Under the pieces are notes generated by a model. That model had not been told where the DNA came from and made no database searches. It saw only the letters and a program-made list of their open reading frames with translations. DNA of 64,000 nucleotides. It comes from Treponema sp. Lineage in GTDB: Bacteria > Spirochaetota > Spirochaetia > Treponematales > Treponemataceae. Within the stretch, counting starts at the first letter, position 1. Every line of letters begins with the position of its first letter. The stretch lies in the NCBI GenBank assembly GCA_016294035.1, contig JAEDCT010000003.1, positions 1-64,000 of the forward strand. Reading direction: 5' to 3'. A program made the position numbers and the translations under genes. Positions 16,263 through 25,700 of the stretch are shown one piece after another.

Positions 16263-17261
16263 ATGGAATTTTTTACAAACACATTATTGCTTATTGCAGG
16301 ATTCATAATGCTGGTCAAAGGAGCGGACTGGTTTGTTGACAGTGCTGCCAGTCTAGCAAAAAAAATACACATTCCGGAGCTTGTAATAGGACTAACCCTG
16401 GTAGCATTTGGAACATCTGCGCCAGAACTTTCAGTTTCCTTGACATCTGCCCTAAAGACTGCATCCAACGGAATAACAATTGGTAACGTTGTTGGAAGCA
16501 ACATAATGAATATCGTACTGATTCTTGGATTAACCTCTGTTCTTTGCAAGATTCCCTGCCAGAGGAATTCTCTTATTCTGGACATTCCATACATGCTTAT
16601 GGCAACTGTGCTGTTCATTATTCTCGGATGCATTGGAAACCAGTTCTCTCAGATTGACGGCATAATTCTCGTGGGGCTGCTGATTGTTTATATTGCCATA
16701 CTTGTAATCATATCAATAAAGCAGAAAACAAATCTTTTTTCAGAAGATAGTGAAGAAACTGATTCAAAGGATTCCTTAACCGGGATCAGAGGTTTTATAA
16801 AAACCATATCTGACAAAGCCTGGTTTCTCATACTGCTGGTGCTGACAGGACTTGTTTGCATTATTTACGGAAGTGATCTCGTAGTCAAGTCTGCAACAAA
16901 CATCGCAAAATACTGCGGAGTTTCAGACAGAATCATTGGCCTTACTATGATTGCATTGGGGACATCACTTCCTGAACTGGTAACCTCTGTTACGGCTGCA
17001 AGAAAAGGAAAAACTGACATTGCCATTGGAAACATAATCGGAAGCAACATTTTCAACATTCTTTGTGTTGCAGGAGTATCTGCATGCTTCGTTTCAATTT
17101 CATTCAAAGGCTTCTTCCTTGATTCAATTGAAGCATTAATTAGCGCACTCTTACTTGCACTTCTCTGCTATCTTCCAGGACACACAATCAAAAGATGGGG
17201 AGGATTCCTATTGCTGGCTTTCTACATTGCCTTCATGGCTAAGACCTTCATGACAATCTAA
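16263..17261 (+). CDS. Calcium/sodium antiporter (YrbG/CaCA family)
   Basis: A 332-residue inner-membrane cation exchanger. Two homologous halves each carry the alpha-repeat ion-binding motif: FGTSAPELSVSLTSAL with GNVVGSNIMNI in the first half, and LGTSLPELVTSVTAAR with GNIIGSNIFNI in the second. About ten hydrophobic helices are visible, with a charged loop near residues 155-175 between the halves. No Shine-Dalgarno site lies at a suitable distance from the ATG, and a TATAAT box ends 6 nt upstream. A TTG at 16245 lies upstream of the -10 box and is unlikely. The YcgN-like gene follows 7 nt later. Confidence 0.9.
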   Translation: MEFFTNTLLLIAGFIMLVKGADWFVDSAASLAKKIHIPELVIGLTLVAFGTSAPELSVSLTSALKTASNGITIGNVVGSNIMNIVLILGLTSVLCKIPCQRNSLILDIPYMLMATVLFIILGCIGNQFSQIDGIILVGLLIVYIAILVIISIKQKTNLFSEDSEETDSKDSLTGIRGFIKTISDKAWFLILLVLTGLVCIIYGSDLVVKSATNIAKYCGVSDRIIGLTMIALGTSLPELVTSVTAARKGKTDIAIGNIIGSNIFNILCVAGVSACFVSISFKGFFLDSIEALISALLLALLCYLPGHTIKRWGGFLLLAFYIAFMAKTFMTI

Positions 17262-17268
17262 AGACAGA

Positions 17269-17709
17269 ATGAACAGCATAAAATTTTGGGAAACTAAAAC
17301 CTTATCTCAAATGGATACCAGAGAATGGGAAGCTCTGTGCGACGGATGCGGAAAATGCTGCTACCGAAAGATTCTTGAAGGCCACCTGTGGAACAAAAGA
17401 ATACTGAACACAAGAATCGCCTGTGACCTTCTGGACTGTGATACCTGCAGATGCACGGACTACGAGCACAGATTCGAAAGGCAGAAGGAATGCATAAAAC
17501 TTGACAAAAATAAAATAAGAAAGTTCAAATGGCTTCCCGAAACATGCGCCTACAGACTTATACACGAAGGAAAACCCCTTCCTGAATGGCATCCCCTTGT
17601 CTCGGGAACAGAAGATTCCTTAAAAAAATCAGGCATCCTCATTGAAAACGGAATCAACGAAAGATGCCTGGACGAAAACGACGACTGGTACGATTATATC
17701 ATAGACTGA
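17269..17709 (+). CDS. YcgN-family cysteine-cluster protein (UPF0260)
   Basis: A 146-residue cytosolic protein with a conserved cysteine pattern: CDGCGKCC near residues 24-31, then C-x4-CDTCRC, and single cysteines later (including ETCAYRL and ERCLDEN). The pattern suggests a bound metal or Fe-S cluster, but the function of this family is unknown. It is probably co-transcribed with the antiporter. Its 3-prime end overlaps that of the convergent decarboxylase gene by 11 bp, with no terminator between them. Confidence 0.85.
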   Translation: MNSIKFWETKTLSQMDTREWEALCDGCGKCCYRKILEGHLWNKRILNTRIACDLLDCDTCRCTDYEHRFERQKECIKLDKNKIRKFKWLPETCAYRLIHEGKPLPEWHPLVSGTEDSLKKSGILIENGINERCLDENDDWYDYIID

Positions 17710-19162
17710 TCTGAGCTGCGGTTTCCTTTATAAGCTTTACAAGTGAGTCAAGCTTTTCCTTTGTCACCATAGGATTCAACAAAGTGAATTTAAGGCACAC
17801 GCGGCCATCGCTCACAGTCTGTCCCACTACAATTCCGTGCTTATGAAGAAGTGTACGGCGGATCTTCTTGTTCACTTCATCATTGTCTTCTGCGGATAGA
17901 TTTTTGTTCACAGTCCTGAAGACGACAGAAGAAATTTCAGGCTCAGTAACAACGGTAAAAAAATCATCTTGTTTCAGGATTGAATAGAAATACAGAGCGT
18001 TCTTCATGCTTTTTGATATGAGAGAATCCCATCCGTCTTTTCCGCGCATCAAAAAGCTCATCCAGACCTTGAGGGCATCGAATCTTCTTGTTGTCTGGAG
18101 GGACTTGTCTACAAGATTTGTGTATCCGTCTTCCTCATCTTCTTCACGGTTGAGATAGTCCGCGTGGATCGTAAGTGCATCAAAATCTTTTCCATCTTTT
18201 ACAAGAACCGCGCTGGCACTTATATTGAGCATGAACATCTTATGGAAGTCAACGGTGATGGAATCACAAAGCTTAAGATCCTTTACCCTGCTTTTATATT
18301 CATTGCTCAAGACAACACCGCTTCCGTAAGCTGCATCGGCATGAAGCCACATGTTGTATTTAGAACATAGTTCAGACATTTCTTTAACAGGATCTATTGA
18401 ACCGAAATCCGTTGTTCCGACTGTGGCTACCGCAAGAAACGGAATGTTTCCTTCTGCCACATCCTTTTCCACAAGCGACTTGAAGGCTGAATAATCAATC
18501 TTCTTTTTTGAGTCCACCGGAACCTTGACTACGCTTTCATATCCAAGTCCAAGAATGTGGGCTGATTTTTCCATTGAAAAATGGCTGATTTCACTTGTAT
18601 ACATCCTGAGCTTTCTGTAGTTTTCTGGAAGCCCGTATTTTTTTACATCATGTTTAAGAATCTCATTGCAGAACCAGTCCCGTGCAAGAATTATTGCAGT
18701 CTGGTTAGACTGGCTTCCACCGCTTGTAAAAACGCCGTCAGCTTTTTCTCCGTAACCATAAAGACTGCAAAGATGATTTGTGACATCAACTTCAATTTCC
18801 GTAGCCGCAGGAGCCTGGTCCCAACTGTCCATGCTCTGGTTGTATGCGCTGATTATCTGTTCCGCGGCAAGGCTTTCAACCAGTGCCGGAGAATGAAGAT
18901 GAGGCATGTAGTCCGTGCTTGAAGGACGAAGCATGTTTGGAAGAATCTTCTCCTTTACAAGAGACAACATCCCGTCAAAGCCCATTCCCTTTTCCGGAAG
19001 AATCGATTCCATGCGGATGATTTTCTTGAGGTCCAATGGTTCCGGTCCTGTATATGCCTTGGGATTGTCAAAGGATTCAAGAATTGCAGAATTTGTTTTT
19101 TCCATGATCTGTGAATAATACTTTTTATCACTTTCTGATTCTGTCAAAAATAAATTTTCCAT
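17699..19162 (-). CDS. ddc: L-2,4-diaminobutyrate decarboxylase
   Basis: A 487-residue PLP-dependent group II decarboxylase. It is expected to convert L-2,4-diaminobutyrate to 1,3-diaminopropane. The PLP lysine lies in SITVDFHKMF (K308); LHADAAYGSG (about 273-282) holds the cofactor-binding aspartate, and TSGGSQSNQTAI (about 146-157) binds phosphate. The call over aromatic amino acid or glutamate decarboxylase rests on the adjacent diaminobutyrate aminotransferase. The ATG at 19162 is preferred because it starts the conserved region; a longer form from 19285 would cross the attenuator-like hairpin. The SD is weak (GAAG). Confidence 0.85.
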   Translation of the reverse strand: MENLFLTESESDKKYYSQIMEKTNSAILESFDNPKAYTGPEPLDLKKIIRMESILPEKGMGFDGMLSLVKEKILPNMLRPSSTDYMPHLHSPALVESLAAEQIISAYNQSMDSWDQAPAATEIEVDVTNHLCSLYGYGEKADGVFTSGGSQSNQTAIILARDWFCNEILKHDVKKYGLPENYRKLRMYTSEISHFSMEKSAHILGLGYESVVKVPVDSKKKIDYSAFKSLVEKDVAEGNIPFLAVATVGTTDFGSIDPVKEMSELCSKYNMWLHADAAYGSGVVLSNEYKSRVKDLKLCDSITVDFHKMFMLNISASAVLVKDGKDFDALTIHADYLNREEDEEDGYTNLVDKSLQTTRRFDALKVWMSFLMRGKDGWDSLISKSMKNALYFYSILKQDDFFTVVTEPEISSVVFRTVNKNLSAEDNDEVNKKIRRTLLHKHGIVVGQTVSDGRVCLKFTLLNPMVTKEKLDSLVKLIKETAAQISL

Positions 19163-19182
19163 AATAATTTTTCTTCGAATAT

Positions 19183-19255
19183 TAAAAAAATCCCGCAGAT
19201 ATGGCAAACCGGACAAAGAAAAAAAACTCTGTACGAATCCGCGTTTTCTGCGGGA
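19183..19255 (-). promoter_or_regulatory. Attenuator-like hairpin between dat and ddc
   Basis: On the minus strand TCCCGCAGA (19255-19247) pairs perfectly over 9 bp with TCTGCGGGA (19199-19191), followed by seven T (19190-19184), 21 nt before the ddc ATG. The 5-prime arm can instead form a local hairpin CCGC/GCGG (19253-19250 with 19242-19239). The two folds exclude each other, as in an attenuator or riboswitch. A constitutive weak terminator is the simpler alternative. Confidence 0.6.
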
Positions 19256-19296
19256 AACAATAATGTCTGCATTGCTACAAGGCAACAGCAGTATGA

Positions 19297-20655
19297 TTAT
19301 TTTCCTGTGACTTCCCCATTGACCTGCAGAACTACTTTTTCAAAAATATCAAGTCCATGGTTGAGGTCTTCGTCTGAAATGTTGAGGGCGCAGAGACATC
19401 TCATGACACTTCCGAATCTTCCGCCCTTTTCCATTATAAGCTTGTTTTCAAAGCACATGTGCTGAACCTTTGCGGCAATCTCTCCGCTGAAAGGATATGA
19501 ACCCATTGAATCCTTTTGTCCGCGTGGATCAACAAATTCAATTCCGCACATAAGACCTCTTCCGCGAACGTCACCGATGATGCTTACCTTTTCCTTGAGG
19601 GCATTCACACGGCTTCTGTAGATTTCTCCTTTACGTACAACATCAGCAAGGAATTCAGGCTTTGAAACCCTGTTCAAAACAACTGTACCTGCCTTCATTG
19701 CAAGCTGGTTTCCGCGGAAAGTTCCCGCATGGGCTCCAGGCTGCCATTTGTCAAGTTCCTTATTGTAGACTACAACAGCAAGTGGCTGAGTTCCGCCTAT
19801 GGCCTTTGAAACAAGAATCACATCAGGAACAATGTCAGAATATTCAAATGCAAAGAGTTTTCCCGAACGTCCCATTCCACACTGGATCTCATCGACGATC
19901 ATTGGAATGTCAAGTTCCTTTGTAACGCGACGGATTGTCTGCATGAATTTTTCAGGCATAGGGATTACTCCGCCTTCTCCCTGGATAGGTTCAATGATTA
20001 CAGCTGCAGGTTTTGGAATGCCGCTTTCAGGATCCTTGAGGGTGCGTTCAAAGAAATTGCAGCAGGCATCAGTTCCAGCTTCTCCGCCAAGGCCAAAAGG
20101 ACATCGGTAGGAATTTGGAGCCGGGAAAAAATGAACTTCAGGCATAAGACCGTTTATCTTTGATTTTGCCCCAAGATTTCCGGTACAAGCCATTGCTCCA
20201 TGACCCATGCCATGATATGCGCCCTGGAATGCTATGATGCTTGTTCGTCCTGTGGCTGTCTTGCAAAGTTTAAGTGCGGCATCTGTCGCATCGGTTCCAC
20301 TTGGTGAGCAGAACTGAATCTTAGCGTTTTCTGAAAGTTCTTTTGGAAGATTAGAAAGCAAGGTGTGAACGAATGCGTCCTTTGTAGGTGTGGTTAAATC
20401 AAGTGTATGTAGTGGCGCACCGCTTGTAATAAGCTCCACCATGGCCTGATTTACTTCAGGGTCGTTGTGACCAAGTGCAAGAGTACCTGCTCCGCACAAA
20501 AAATCCAGATACCTGTTTCCTTCAACGTCTTCAACCCATGATCCACTGGCTTTTGCCAATGCAAACGGAAATTTGCGTGGATAACTGCGGGCATTAGATT
20601 CTGTGGATTCCTGTCTGGTAATGAAATACTGATTGGTGCCCTTATTTTCAAGCAT
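19297..20655 (-). CDS. dat: Diaminobutyrate-2-oxoglutarate aminotransferase
   Basis: A 452-residue class III PLP aminotransferase. It is expected to make L-2,4-diaminobutyrate from aspartate semialdehyde using glutamate. Markers are FCSPSGTDATDAALKL (115-130), AYHGMGHGAM, the IIEPIQGEGGV segment, MIVDEIQCGMGRSGK with D255, and the PLP lysine in LVSKAIGG (K284). It resembles EctB/Dat proteins that act with Ddc rather than with ectoine synthase, and no ectA or ectC is nearby. GGAG precedes the ATG by about 8 nt. A small stem ATGAGG/CCTCAT lies upstream of the SD. With ddc it would feed 1,3-diaminopropane into polyamine synthesis. Confidence 0.88.
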   Translation of the reverse strand: MLENKGTNQYFITRQESTESNARSYPRKFPFALAKASGSWVEDVEGNRYLDFLCGAGTLALGHNDPEVNQAMVELITSGAPLHTLDLTTPTKDAFVHTLLSNLPKELSENAKIQFCSPSGTDATDAALKLCKTATGRTSIIAFQGAYHGMGHGAMACTGNLGAKSKINGLMPEVHFFPAPNSYRCPFGLGGEAGTDACCNFFERTLKDPESGIPKPAAVIIEPIQGEGGVIPMPEKFMQTIRRVTKELDIPMIVDEIQCGMGRSGKLFAFEYSDIVPDVILVSKAIGGTQPLAVVVYNKELDKWQPGAHAGTFRGNQLAMKAGTVVLNRVSKPEFLADVVRKGEIYRSRVNALKEKVSIIGDVRGRGLMCGIEFVDPRGQKDSMGSYPFSGEIAAKVQHMCFENKLIMEKGGRFGSVMRCLCALNISDEDLNHGLDIFEKVVLQVNGEVTGK

Positions 20656-20827
20656 CGACTTTCTCCATTACTGAAATGAGGTTTTATCCTCATCCTTAAC
20701 TCGGGATATTTTCCAACAGCTGTCAACGTCAGCTTTTTGTTAGTTGTGTCAAAAGAATACAGTAAAAAAACATTTCAAACAATAGGAATTTCCAAATTAT
20801 TCACGGTGTAGCAAAACTCGAAAATCT

Positions 20828-21451
20828 TCAAAAAATGGCATGGAAATCACCTATCAGCATATCCATTGAAACATCATGACTTTCATGGGGAACAGAATCA
20901 AAAACCAGGGCGCCATAGGAAACACCCACAAACACTGCCCTTCCACCTGTCATTTTCTTCAGGTTTCCAAGAAATTTATCATAAAACCCGGCACCATGGC
21001 CCAGCCGTGAATGATCTTTCCCAAAAGCAAGGCCAGGAACAAGAACACAGATTTTCTTTCCGTATTTTTCTGAAATTTCCTGCAAATCAGCCTTGACAAG
21101 ACCTTTCACCGGTTCATAGATGCCAAAGGACCCCAATTCAGTCTCCTTGTTCAAATCTTTTTCTATATAGAAGAATTCCATGTCCCTGGAACCTGGAACA
21201 ACCCGTGGAACCAGGACTTTTTTTCCCTGCTCCAGGGCATTTCTTAAAACGGGAAGAATATCCATTTCATTTTTTGTCGGCATGAATCCAAAGAAAATAT
21301 CAGACTCGCAAAACACCCGGGACTGAATGAAGGAAACGCACTTTCCGCAGCTTTCAAAAGCCTTGGTAATGGGATCCAATGTAACAAGAAGTTTCCTGCA
21401 CTCCTTCCTGAATGTATTTTTCAACTCAACAACTTCACTATTTTCCGACAT
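20828..21451 (-). CDS. 5-formyltetrahydrofolate cyclo-ligase family protein
   Basis: A 207-residue enzyme of folate metabolism that uses ATP to convert 5-formyl-THF to 5,10-methenyl-THF. The N-terminal region (KNTFRKECRKLLVTLDP) and the family signature LVPGLAFGKDHSRLGHGAGF, followed by YDKFL, are intact. Length is normal for the family. The ATG at 21451 follows GAGGTG at 10 nt. The promoter lies about 35 nt upstream. It is transcribed alone. No 6S RNA, which often neighbours this gene in proteobacteria, is evident. Confidence 0.9.
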   Translation of the reverse strand: MSENSEVVELKNTFRKECRKLLVTLDPITKAFESCGKCVSFIQSRVFCESDIFFGFMPTKNEMDILPVLRNALEQGKKVLVPRVVPGSRDMEFFYIEKDLNKETELGSFGIYEPVKGLVKADLQEISEKYGKKICVLVPGLAFGKDHSRLGHGAGFYDKFLGNLKKMTGGRAVFVGVSYGALVFDSVPHESHDVSMDMLIGDFHAIF

Positions 21452-21486
21452 AACCTTGATACACCTCAAAACAGGTTTACATATCA

Positions 21487-21516
21487 ATTATACCAGGCAA
21501 CCATCATAATAAACAA
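21487..21516 (-). promoter_or_regulatory. Promoter of the 5-FCL gene
   Basis: Minus-strand TTGTTT (21516-21511), 18-nt spacer, TATAAT (21492-21487). This gives an ordinary leader of about 30 nt with an SD. Confidence 0.6.
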
Positions 21517-21600
21517 TGAATTCTTTAAAAAAATCCTGAATCGGAATATAATGAAATAAAATAAACAAAATTAATCTTCATAAATAGGCAGGAGTTTTTT

Positions 21601-22785
21601 ATGGCATTTATTGACATGGTGGACTGGAATCCGCAATCAAATGATATCTTTGCATGGAAATTTCCAGAAACAAACCTGAGCACATTCACACAGCTTGTTG
21701 TTCATGAATCACAGGAAGCTGTTCTTTTCAGCAAGGGACAAATTATTGGAAAATTCGGTCCAGGGAAACATACACTTTCAACAGAAAACCTTCCGTTACT
21801 CCGAAATCTCTTTGGAATTCCATTCGGTGGAAAAAATCCATTTGAATCAGAAGTATGGTTCGTAAACAAGACAGCTCCTCTCACAATTGACTGGAAAACA
21901 GAGTCAATGAGATTCATGGATCCTGATTACGGCCAGATGATTCCTCTTGTTGCAAAGGGAAGATACGGTCTCAAGGTTAAGGATGCCGAAAGATTCCTTC
22001 TAAAACTTGTTGGAACACTCCAGACATTTAATTCAATGCAGCTTACCGACCACTTTATGGGACCATTGGTTGCAAAAACAAACAGCTCTATTATTTCATA
22101 CATGACAGCTAACAAAGTTGGTATCACGCAGATTGCAGCTTATCTTGACCAGCTTTCACAGTTTATTGGTCAGCCCATGAAGGAATTCTGGGAAGACTAC
22201 GGATTTGAACTTACAGGATTCTACATTACTTCAGTTGACCTTGACACATCTACCCCAGACGGAAAGAAAATTTCAGATGCACTTGCAGACCGTTCGGCAC
22301 AGAGCATTGCAGGATACACATGGCAGCAGAAACAGGCATTCAACACGGCAAACAACGCACTTTCAAAAGGCGGAGACATGGGCATGATGGGTGCCGTGAT
22401 GATGACAGGCGGCTTTGGCGGAAACAACGGCATGGGGCAGGCAATAATGCAGCAGCCACAGGGAAACATGGGCATGGGCATGGGCATGGGAATGAACCAG
22501 ATGGGTCAAAGCGCACCAATGAATGCAAAGAAAGAAGTGTTCTGCTCAAACTGTGCAAAGAAATTCCCTGCAACTTCAAAATTCTGTCCTTTCTGCGGTG
22601 ATCCATACAACGCCTGTCCTGTATGTGGAGCTGACAATGCACCGAATGCAAAGAGATGTGTTGCATGTGGTGCCGGATTGGACATGATGTCAAACGGAAT
22701 GCAGGGAGGAAATAATTGTCCAAGATGCAATACTCCAGTAACACCAGGAATAAAATTCTGCCCTAACTGCGGAAACAAAATGTGA
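21601..22785 (+). CDS. SPFH-domain protein with three C-terminal zinc ribbons
   Basis: A 394-residue protein and the first gene of a six-gene operon. The N-terminal two thirds (about 25-240) resemble the SPFH domain of YdjI-type proteins (TQLVVHESQEAVLFSKGQII near 30-49; FYITSVDLDTSTPDGKKISD near 207-226). These form oligomeric membrane-associated scaffolds. A Gly/Met-rich stretch (about 260-305) includes repeated GM units. The tail holds six CxxC pairs (CSNC, CPFC, CPVC, CVAC, CPRC, CPNC), consistent with three zinc ribbons. AGGAG precedes the ATG by 6 nt, and a TATAAT lies at 21547. In Bacillus, YdjI works with PspA and YdjGH at stressed membranes. No PspA is recognisable here, so the function is only inferred. 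Confidence 0.75.
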   Translation: MAFIDMVDWNPQSNDIFAWKFPETNLSTFTQLVVHESQEAVLFSKGQIIGKFGPGKHTLSTENLPLLRNLFGIPFGGKNPFESEVWFVNKTAPLTIDWKTESMRFMDPDYGQMIPLVAKGRYGLKVKDAERFLLKLVGTLQTFNSMQLTDHFMGPLVAKTNSSIISYMTANKVGITQIAAYLDQLSQFIGQPMKEFWEDYGFELTGFYITSVDLDTSTPDGKKISDALADRSAQSIAGYTWQQKQAFNTANNALSKGGDMGMMGAVMMTGGFGGNNGMGQAIMQQPQGNMGMGMGMGMNQMGQSAPMNAKKEVFCSNCAKKFPATSKFCPFCGDPYNACPVCGADNAPNAKRCVACGAGLDMMSNGMQGGNNCPRCNTPVTPGIKFCPNCGNKM

Positions 22786-22796
22786 GGTAAATCATA

Positions 22797-23507
22797 ATGA
22801 ATAAGAATACAAACATTATTTTCAGAACAATCCTATTGCTTGGCGGTCTTGCAATTATTGCTGCTGCATTCTATCTCTTTGAGGGGTCAACAGAAAATCT
22901 CAGTGATCAGCACAAATTCCTCTGGATTTCAATCGTAATATCATACCTTGTTCTCTTCCTGCCGCTTTATTTTCCTCCGAAATTTTCAGAGGACACTGGC
23001 GGTGCATTCATTGGATATGGACTTTTGTCTCTAAACGCATTGTTCTTTATTGGTGGAGTTGTCGTTTCAGTTGTCATCTCATTCTGTGTTGAAACATACG
23101 GAATGAAAATTGCCGTTATACTCTTCCTGGTATCATGCCTTTCATTCCTCGCATCAATCTATCTTTCAGCTTTGACAGGAAGTCATATTGACAGTGTTCA
23201 GGCAAAAGAAAAAAATCTCCTTTCATCAATCAAGGATATCAAGGAACAGGTAAAGATGCTCAGCGTAAAGATGAACACCCTTGGAGACGATTTCAATGAA
23301 TGCAAGAATCATTACGAAAAACTTTCCGACAAGATTCTTTACATCTCGCCAGTTGACAACAACGAAAATGCAGCAAGACTTGAAAAACAGATAAAAGACA
23401 TGCTCACAGAAATTGCATTCTCATCATTCACAAGTCCTGATGCACTCTCAAAGCAGATTGCAGGACTTGAGCAGATTGTAGATATGAGAAAAACAATATT
23501 GAACTAA
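22797..23507 (+). CDS. Four-helix membrane protein with coiled-coil tail
   Basis: A 236-residue protein I cannot assign to a family. Four hydrophobic helices are visible at about 8-28, 41-60, 74-96 and 101-125. A cytoplasmic helical tail follows with heptad-like spacing (IKDIKEQVKMLSVKMNTLGD, about 142-161) and ends in a second helical region. Its start lies 11 nt after the SPFH gene with GAGG upstream, so the two are coupled. Its likely job is a membrane anchor or partner for the SPFH protein, inferred from order and topology. Confidence 0.65.
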   Translation: MNKNTNIIFRTILLLGGLAIIAAAFYLFEGSTENLSDQHKFLWISIVISYLVLFLPLYFPPKFSEDTGGAFIGYGLLSLNALFFIGGVVVSVVISFCVETYGMKIAVILFLVSCLSFLASIYLSALTGSHIDSVQAKEKNLLSSIKDIKEQVKMLSVKMNTLGDDFNECKNHYEKLSDKILYISPVDNNENAARLEKQIKDMLTEIAFSSFTSPDALSKQIAGLEQIVDMRKTILN

Positions 23508-23618
23508 ATTGCATATTATAAACAGCAGTTTTTGAGACTTTCAAAGACTGGTCTAAAAAAAACAAAACAGTAAACGAAATTCTGAAGGATTTTGTTTAAA
23601 TTAAAGGAATCAAAAAAA

Positions 23619-25700
23619 ATGACAGGAAGAGTATTTACAGACTCGGCAAATATTTACCAGGATCAGGCAAAAATATTGTTTGATTACTACAAAAAAGCTG
23701 CAGAAAAAATTGTTGCAGAAGAAAAGGATCTTGAGGCAAAAATTGATTCATGCCAGAAGGAAATAGAATTAAATGAATCAAATAAAAAAATGAACAAGAT
23801 TCTTTCAATTGTCGGGGCAAGTTCCGCAATACCTTTGTTCCTTATTCTCTGGCTCCTATGCGGATCACTGATTTTTGCAGTTATTCTTGCAATTGGAGCA
23901 TTGGGATTTGCCGGAATCAATTTCTACAAATATAATGTTTCCAAAAAAAACATTGAGTCCTTCAGCCAGAACATCCAGGCTTACCAGGAAGCTCACAAAG
24001 ACATCCGAAGAGACTACAAGGTAAAAAAAATTGGTGTTGCCTACATTCCAGTTGCAACAAGAATTCCATTTGAGCAGAAAAGCTTTATTGTGGATCACAC
24101 AGGTTCTTCACAGGACACTAACTTTGAGCTTTCAATCCTTAACCAGCCAAAGGAATTTGCAGATGCAGTGGAAGACCTTCAGAAAGAAATTACAGAAATT
24201 CCATTTGTTGAGGGCAATGAAAACGCAGAAGAAATTGACACATCAAACTACTCTACTTCAATTCAGAACATAATGCTCCATGATTATGCAGGTCAAATTG
24301 ACAGGGACGTAAGAAACGTAAGCTATCTTTTGTCTGATTCCCAGAGTATTTCAGTTCAGCTTCCTGTAATTGAACCAGGCAGCAAAGAGAAACAGTTTCT
24401 CGATGAATACACAACTACAACACCTGAAGGAAAACCTGTTGTAAATGTATTCTCAACTGATGGATTTGACACAAAGCTTGAGAAATTCCAGAACCTGAGC
24501 AAAATGAAAAATCAGATTGATCTTCAGGAAAATGCTGAAACAACAGAATACTTCAAGAAGCTTATGACAAAACTTGCATCATCAGTACAGACTGTTTCAA
24601 AGATGAAAGTATCAAGCACAACAAAACTCACAAACTACACAAACAAGATTTTCTCAACAGTACTGAAGGCTTCATTCAACCAGTATTCACCACAGCTTGA
24701 GGCAGAAGAAATCGAAAGAATCAGATCAGCAACATTTGATTATCAGGATGAGGCAAAGGATTGGGAACCATTTAACCTGAAGTCAAGTTCAAGAGTAAAG
24801 TATGATCTCATGAGCGGATCATGGATTGCAGAAGATGGATCAAGAACTGCAATGCCTTTCGGAATCAATCAGATTGATGAGGAAATTTTCAAGCCAATCA
24901 TCAAGAACCTCATGGAAGAAAACAGACTTGCAAGACTTGATGTTTACAACAAAATCAAAGACCAGAAAATAGACTATCTCAACCAGTGGCACAGAGATGT
25001 TGAAGATTTCTACGGACGCAACAGGTCAGATGCAGAAACTCTCATTCAGCACATGCATGACACCTTTGCCGAGTATTCAATGGCCTACAATACTTACAAG
25101 GCACTTAAAGACACCCAGAACACAATGACTCAGGGAAACAGTGCATCTGCCATCACAAAGGAAAATGACAATGCCGCAGAAACAATGACTGCATTCCAGG
25201 CCCAGGCTGCACAATGCAACCAGAAACAGGAAGAATTCTCAGACTTCATGGACAGGATTAAGGATGACATCGAGGAAAGTGCAACACGTTTCGGTCACAT
25301 TGAATACTACGAGGCATCACTTCGAGACAGTGAATCAAAGGAAGTTGCAATGTCACAGTCAGTTGTATCTGAACTTGACCCTCGAAGACAAAGACTTTCA
25401 CAGGTAAGCTCCTACTATGCAAACAATGCAAATCTTCCTCCTGCACCACAGACAACAAATGAACTCATGGAAGATTTTTCAATTGACCTTGAACAGCACG
25501 TTGCTTCATGCCTTGCAGAACTCAATGCACAGACACAAGGAACAACTTCAAGCAATCCTGTTGAATCAAGTGCACAGACAGACCAGCCACAATATGCAGA
25601 CAACAATTCTGAAATCAGTGAATCATCAAAAAGCATTTCACAGGAATCCAATAACGATCATGTAAACCAAGAGGGAGACAATACTGATGGCACAGTTTGA
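23619..25700 (+). CDS. Large membrane-hairpin protein of unknown function
   Basis: A 693-residue protein without a recognised family. An N-terminal helical segment (about 10-58) leads to a double membrane helix (about 61-103, including AIPLFLILWLLCGSLIFAVI). About 480 residues of soluble, mostly helical sequence follow with a central mixed region (YDLMSGSWIAEDGSRTAMPF near 395-414). A disordered S/Q/N-rich tail of about 70 residues closes it. The ATG at 23619 follows AAAGGA at 10 nt; a TTG at 23592 lacks an SD. The preceding 111-bp gap holds no gene. The stop overlaps the next gene by 14 bp. Confidence 0.65.
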   Translation: MTGRVFTDSANIYQDQAKILFDYYKKAAEKIVAEEKDLEAKIDSCQKEIELNESNKKMNKILSIVGASSAIPLFLILWLLCGSLIFAVILAIGALGFAGINFYKYNVSKKNIESFSQNIQAYQEAHKDIRRDYKVKKIGVAYIPVATRIPFEQKSFIVDHTGSSQDTNFELSILNQPKEFADAVEDLQKEITEIPFVEGNENAEEIDTSNYSTSIQNIMLHDYAGQIDRDVRNVSYLLSDSQSISVQLPVIEPGSKEKQFLDEYTTTTPEGKPVVNVFSTDGFDTKLEKFQNLSKMKNQIDLQENAETTEYFKKLMTKLASSVQTVSKMKVSSTTKLTNYTNKIFSTVLKASFNQYSPQLEAEEIERIRSATFDYQDEAKDWEPFNLKSSSRVKYDLMSGSWIAEDGSRTAMPFGINQIDEEIFKPIIKNLMEENRLARLDVYNKIKDQKIDYLNQWHRDVEDFYGRNRSDAETLIQHMHDTFAEYSMAYNTYKALKDTQNTMTQGNSASAITKENDNAAETMTAFQAQAAQCNQKQEEFSDFMDRIKDDIEESATRFGHIEYYEASLRDSESKEVAMSQSVVSELDPRRQRLSQVSSYYANNANLPPAPQTTNELMEDFSIDLEQHVASCLAELNAQTQGTTSSNPVESSAQTDQPQYADNNSEISESSKSISQESNNDHVNQEGDNTDGTV

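Noticed and set aside
21540..21560. TATAAT at 21547 as a leaderless promoter for the SPFH gene
   Set aside because: It lies about 50 nt before the start codon, which has its own AGGAG, so this is an ordinary leader.
20656..21600. Possible 6S RNA next to the 5-FCL gene
   Set aside because: The association is known in proteobacteria, but no long bulged hairpin is visible in the flanking gaps.
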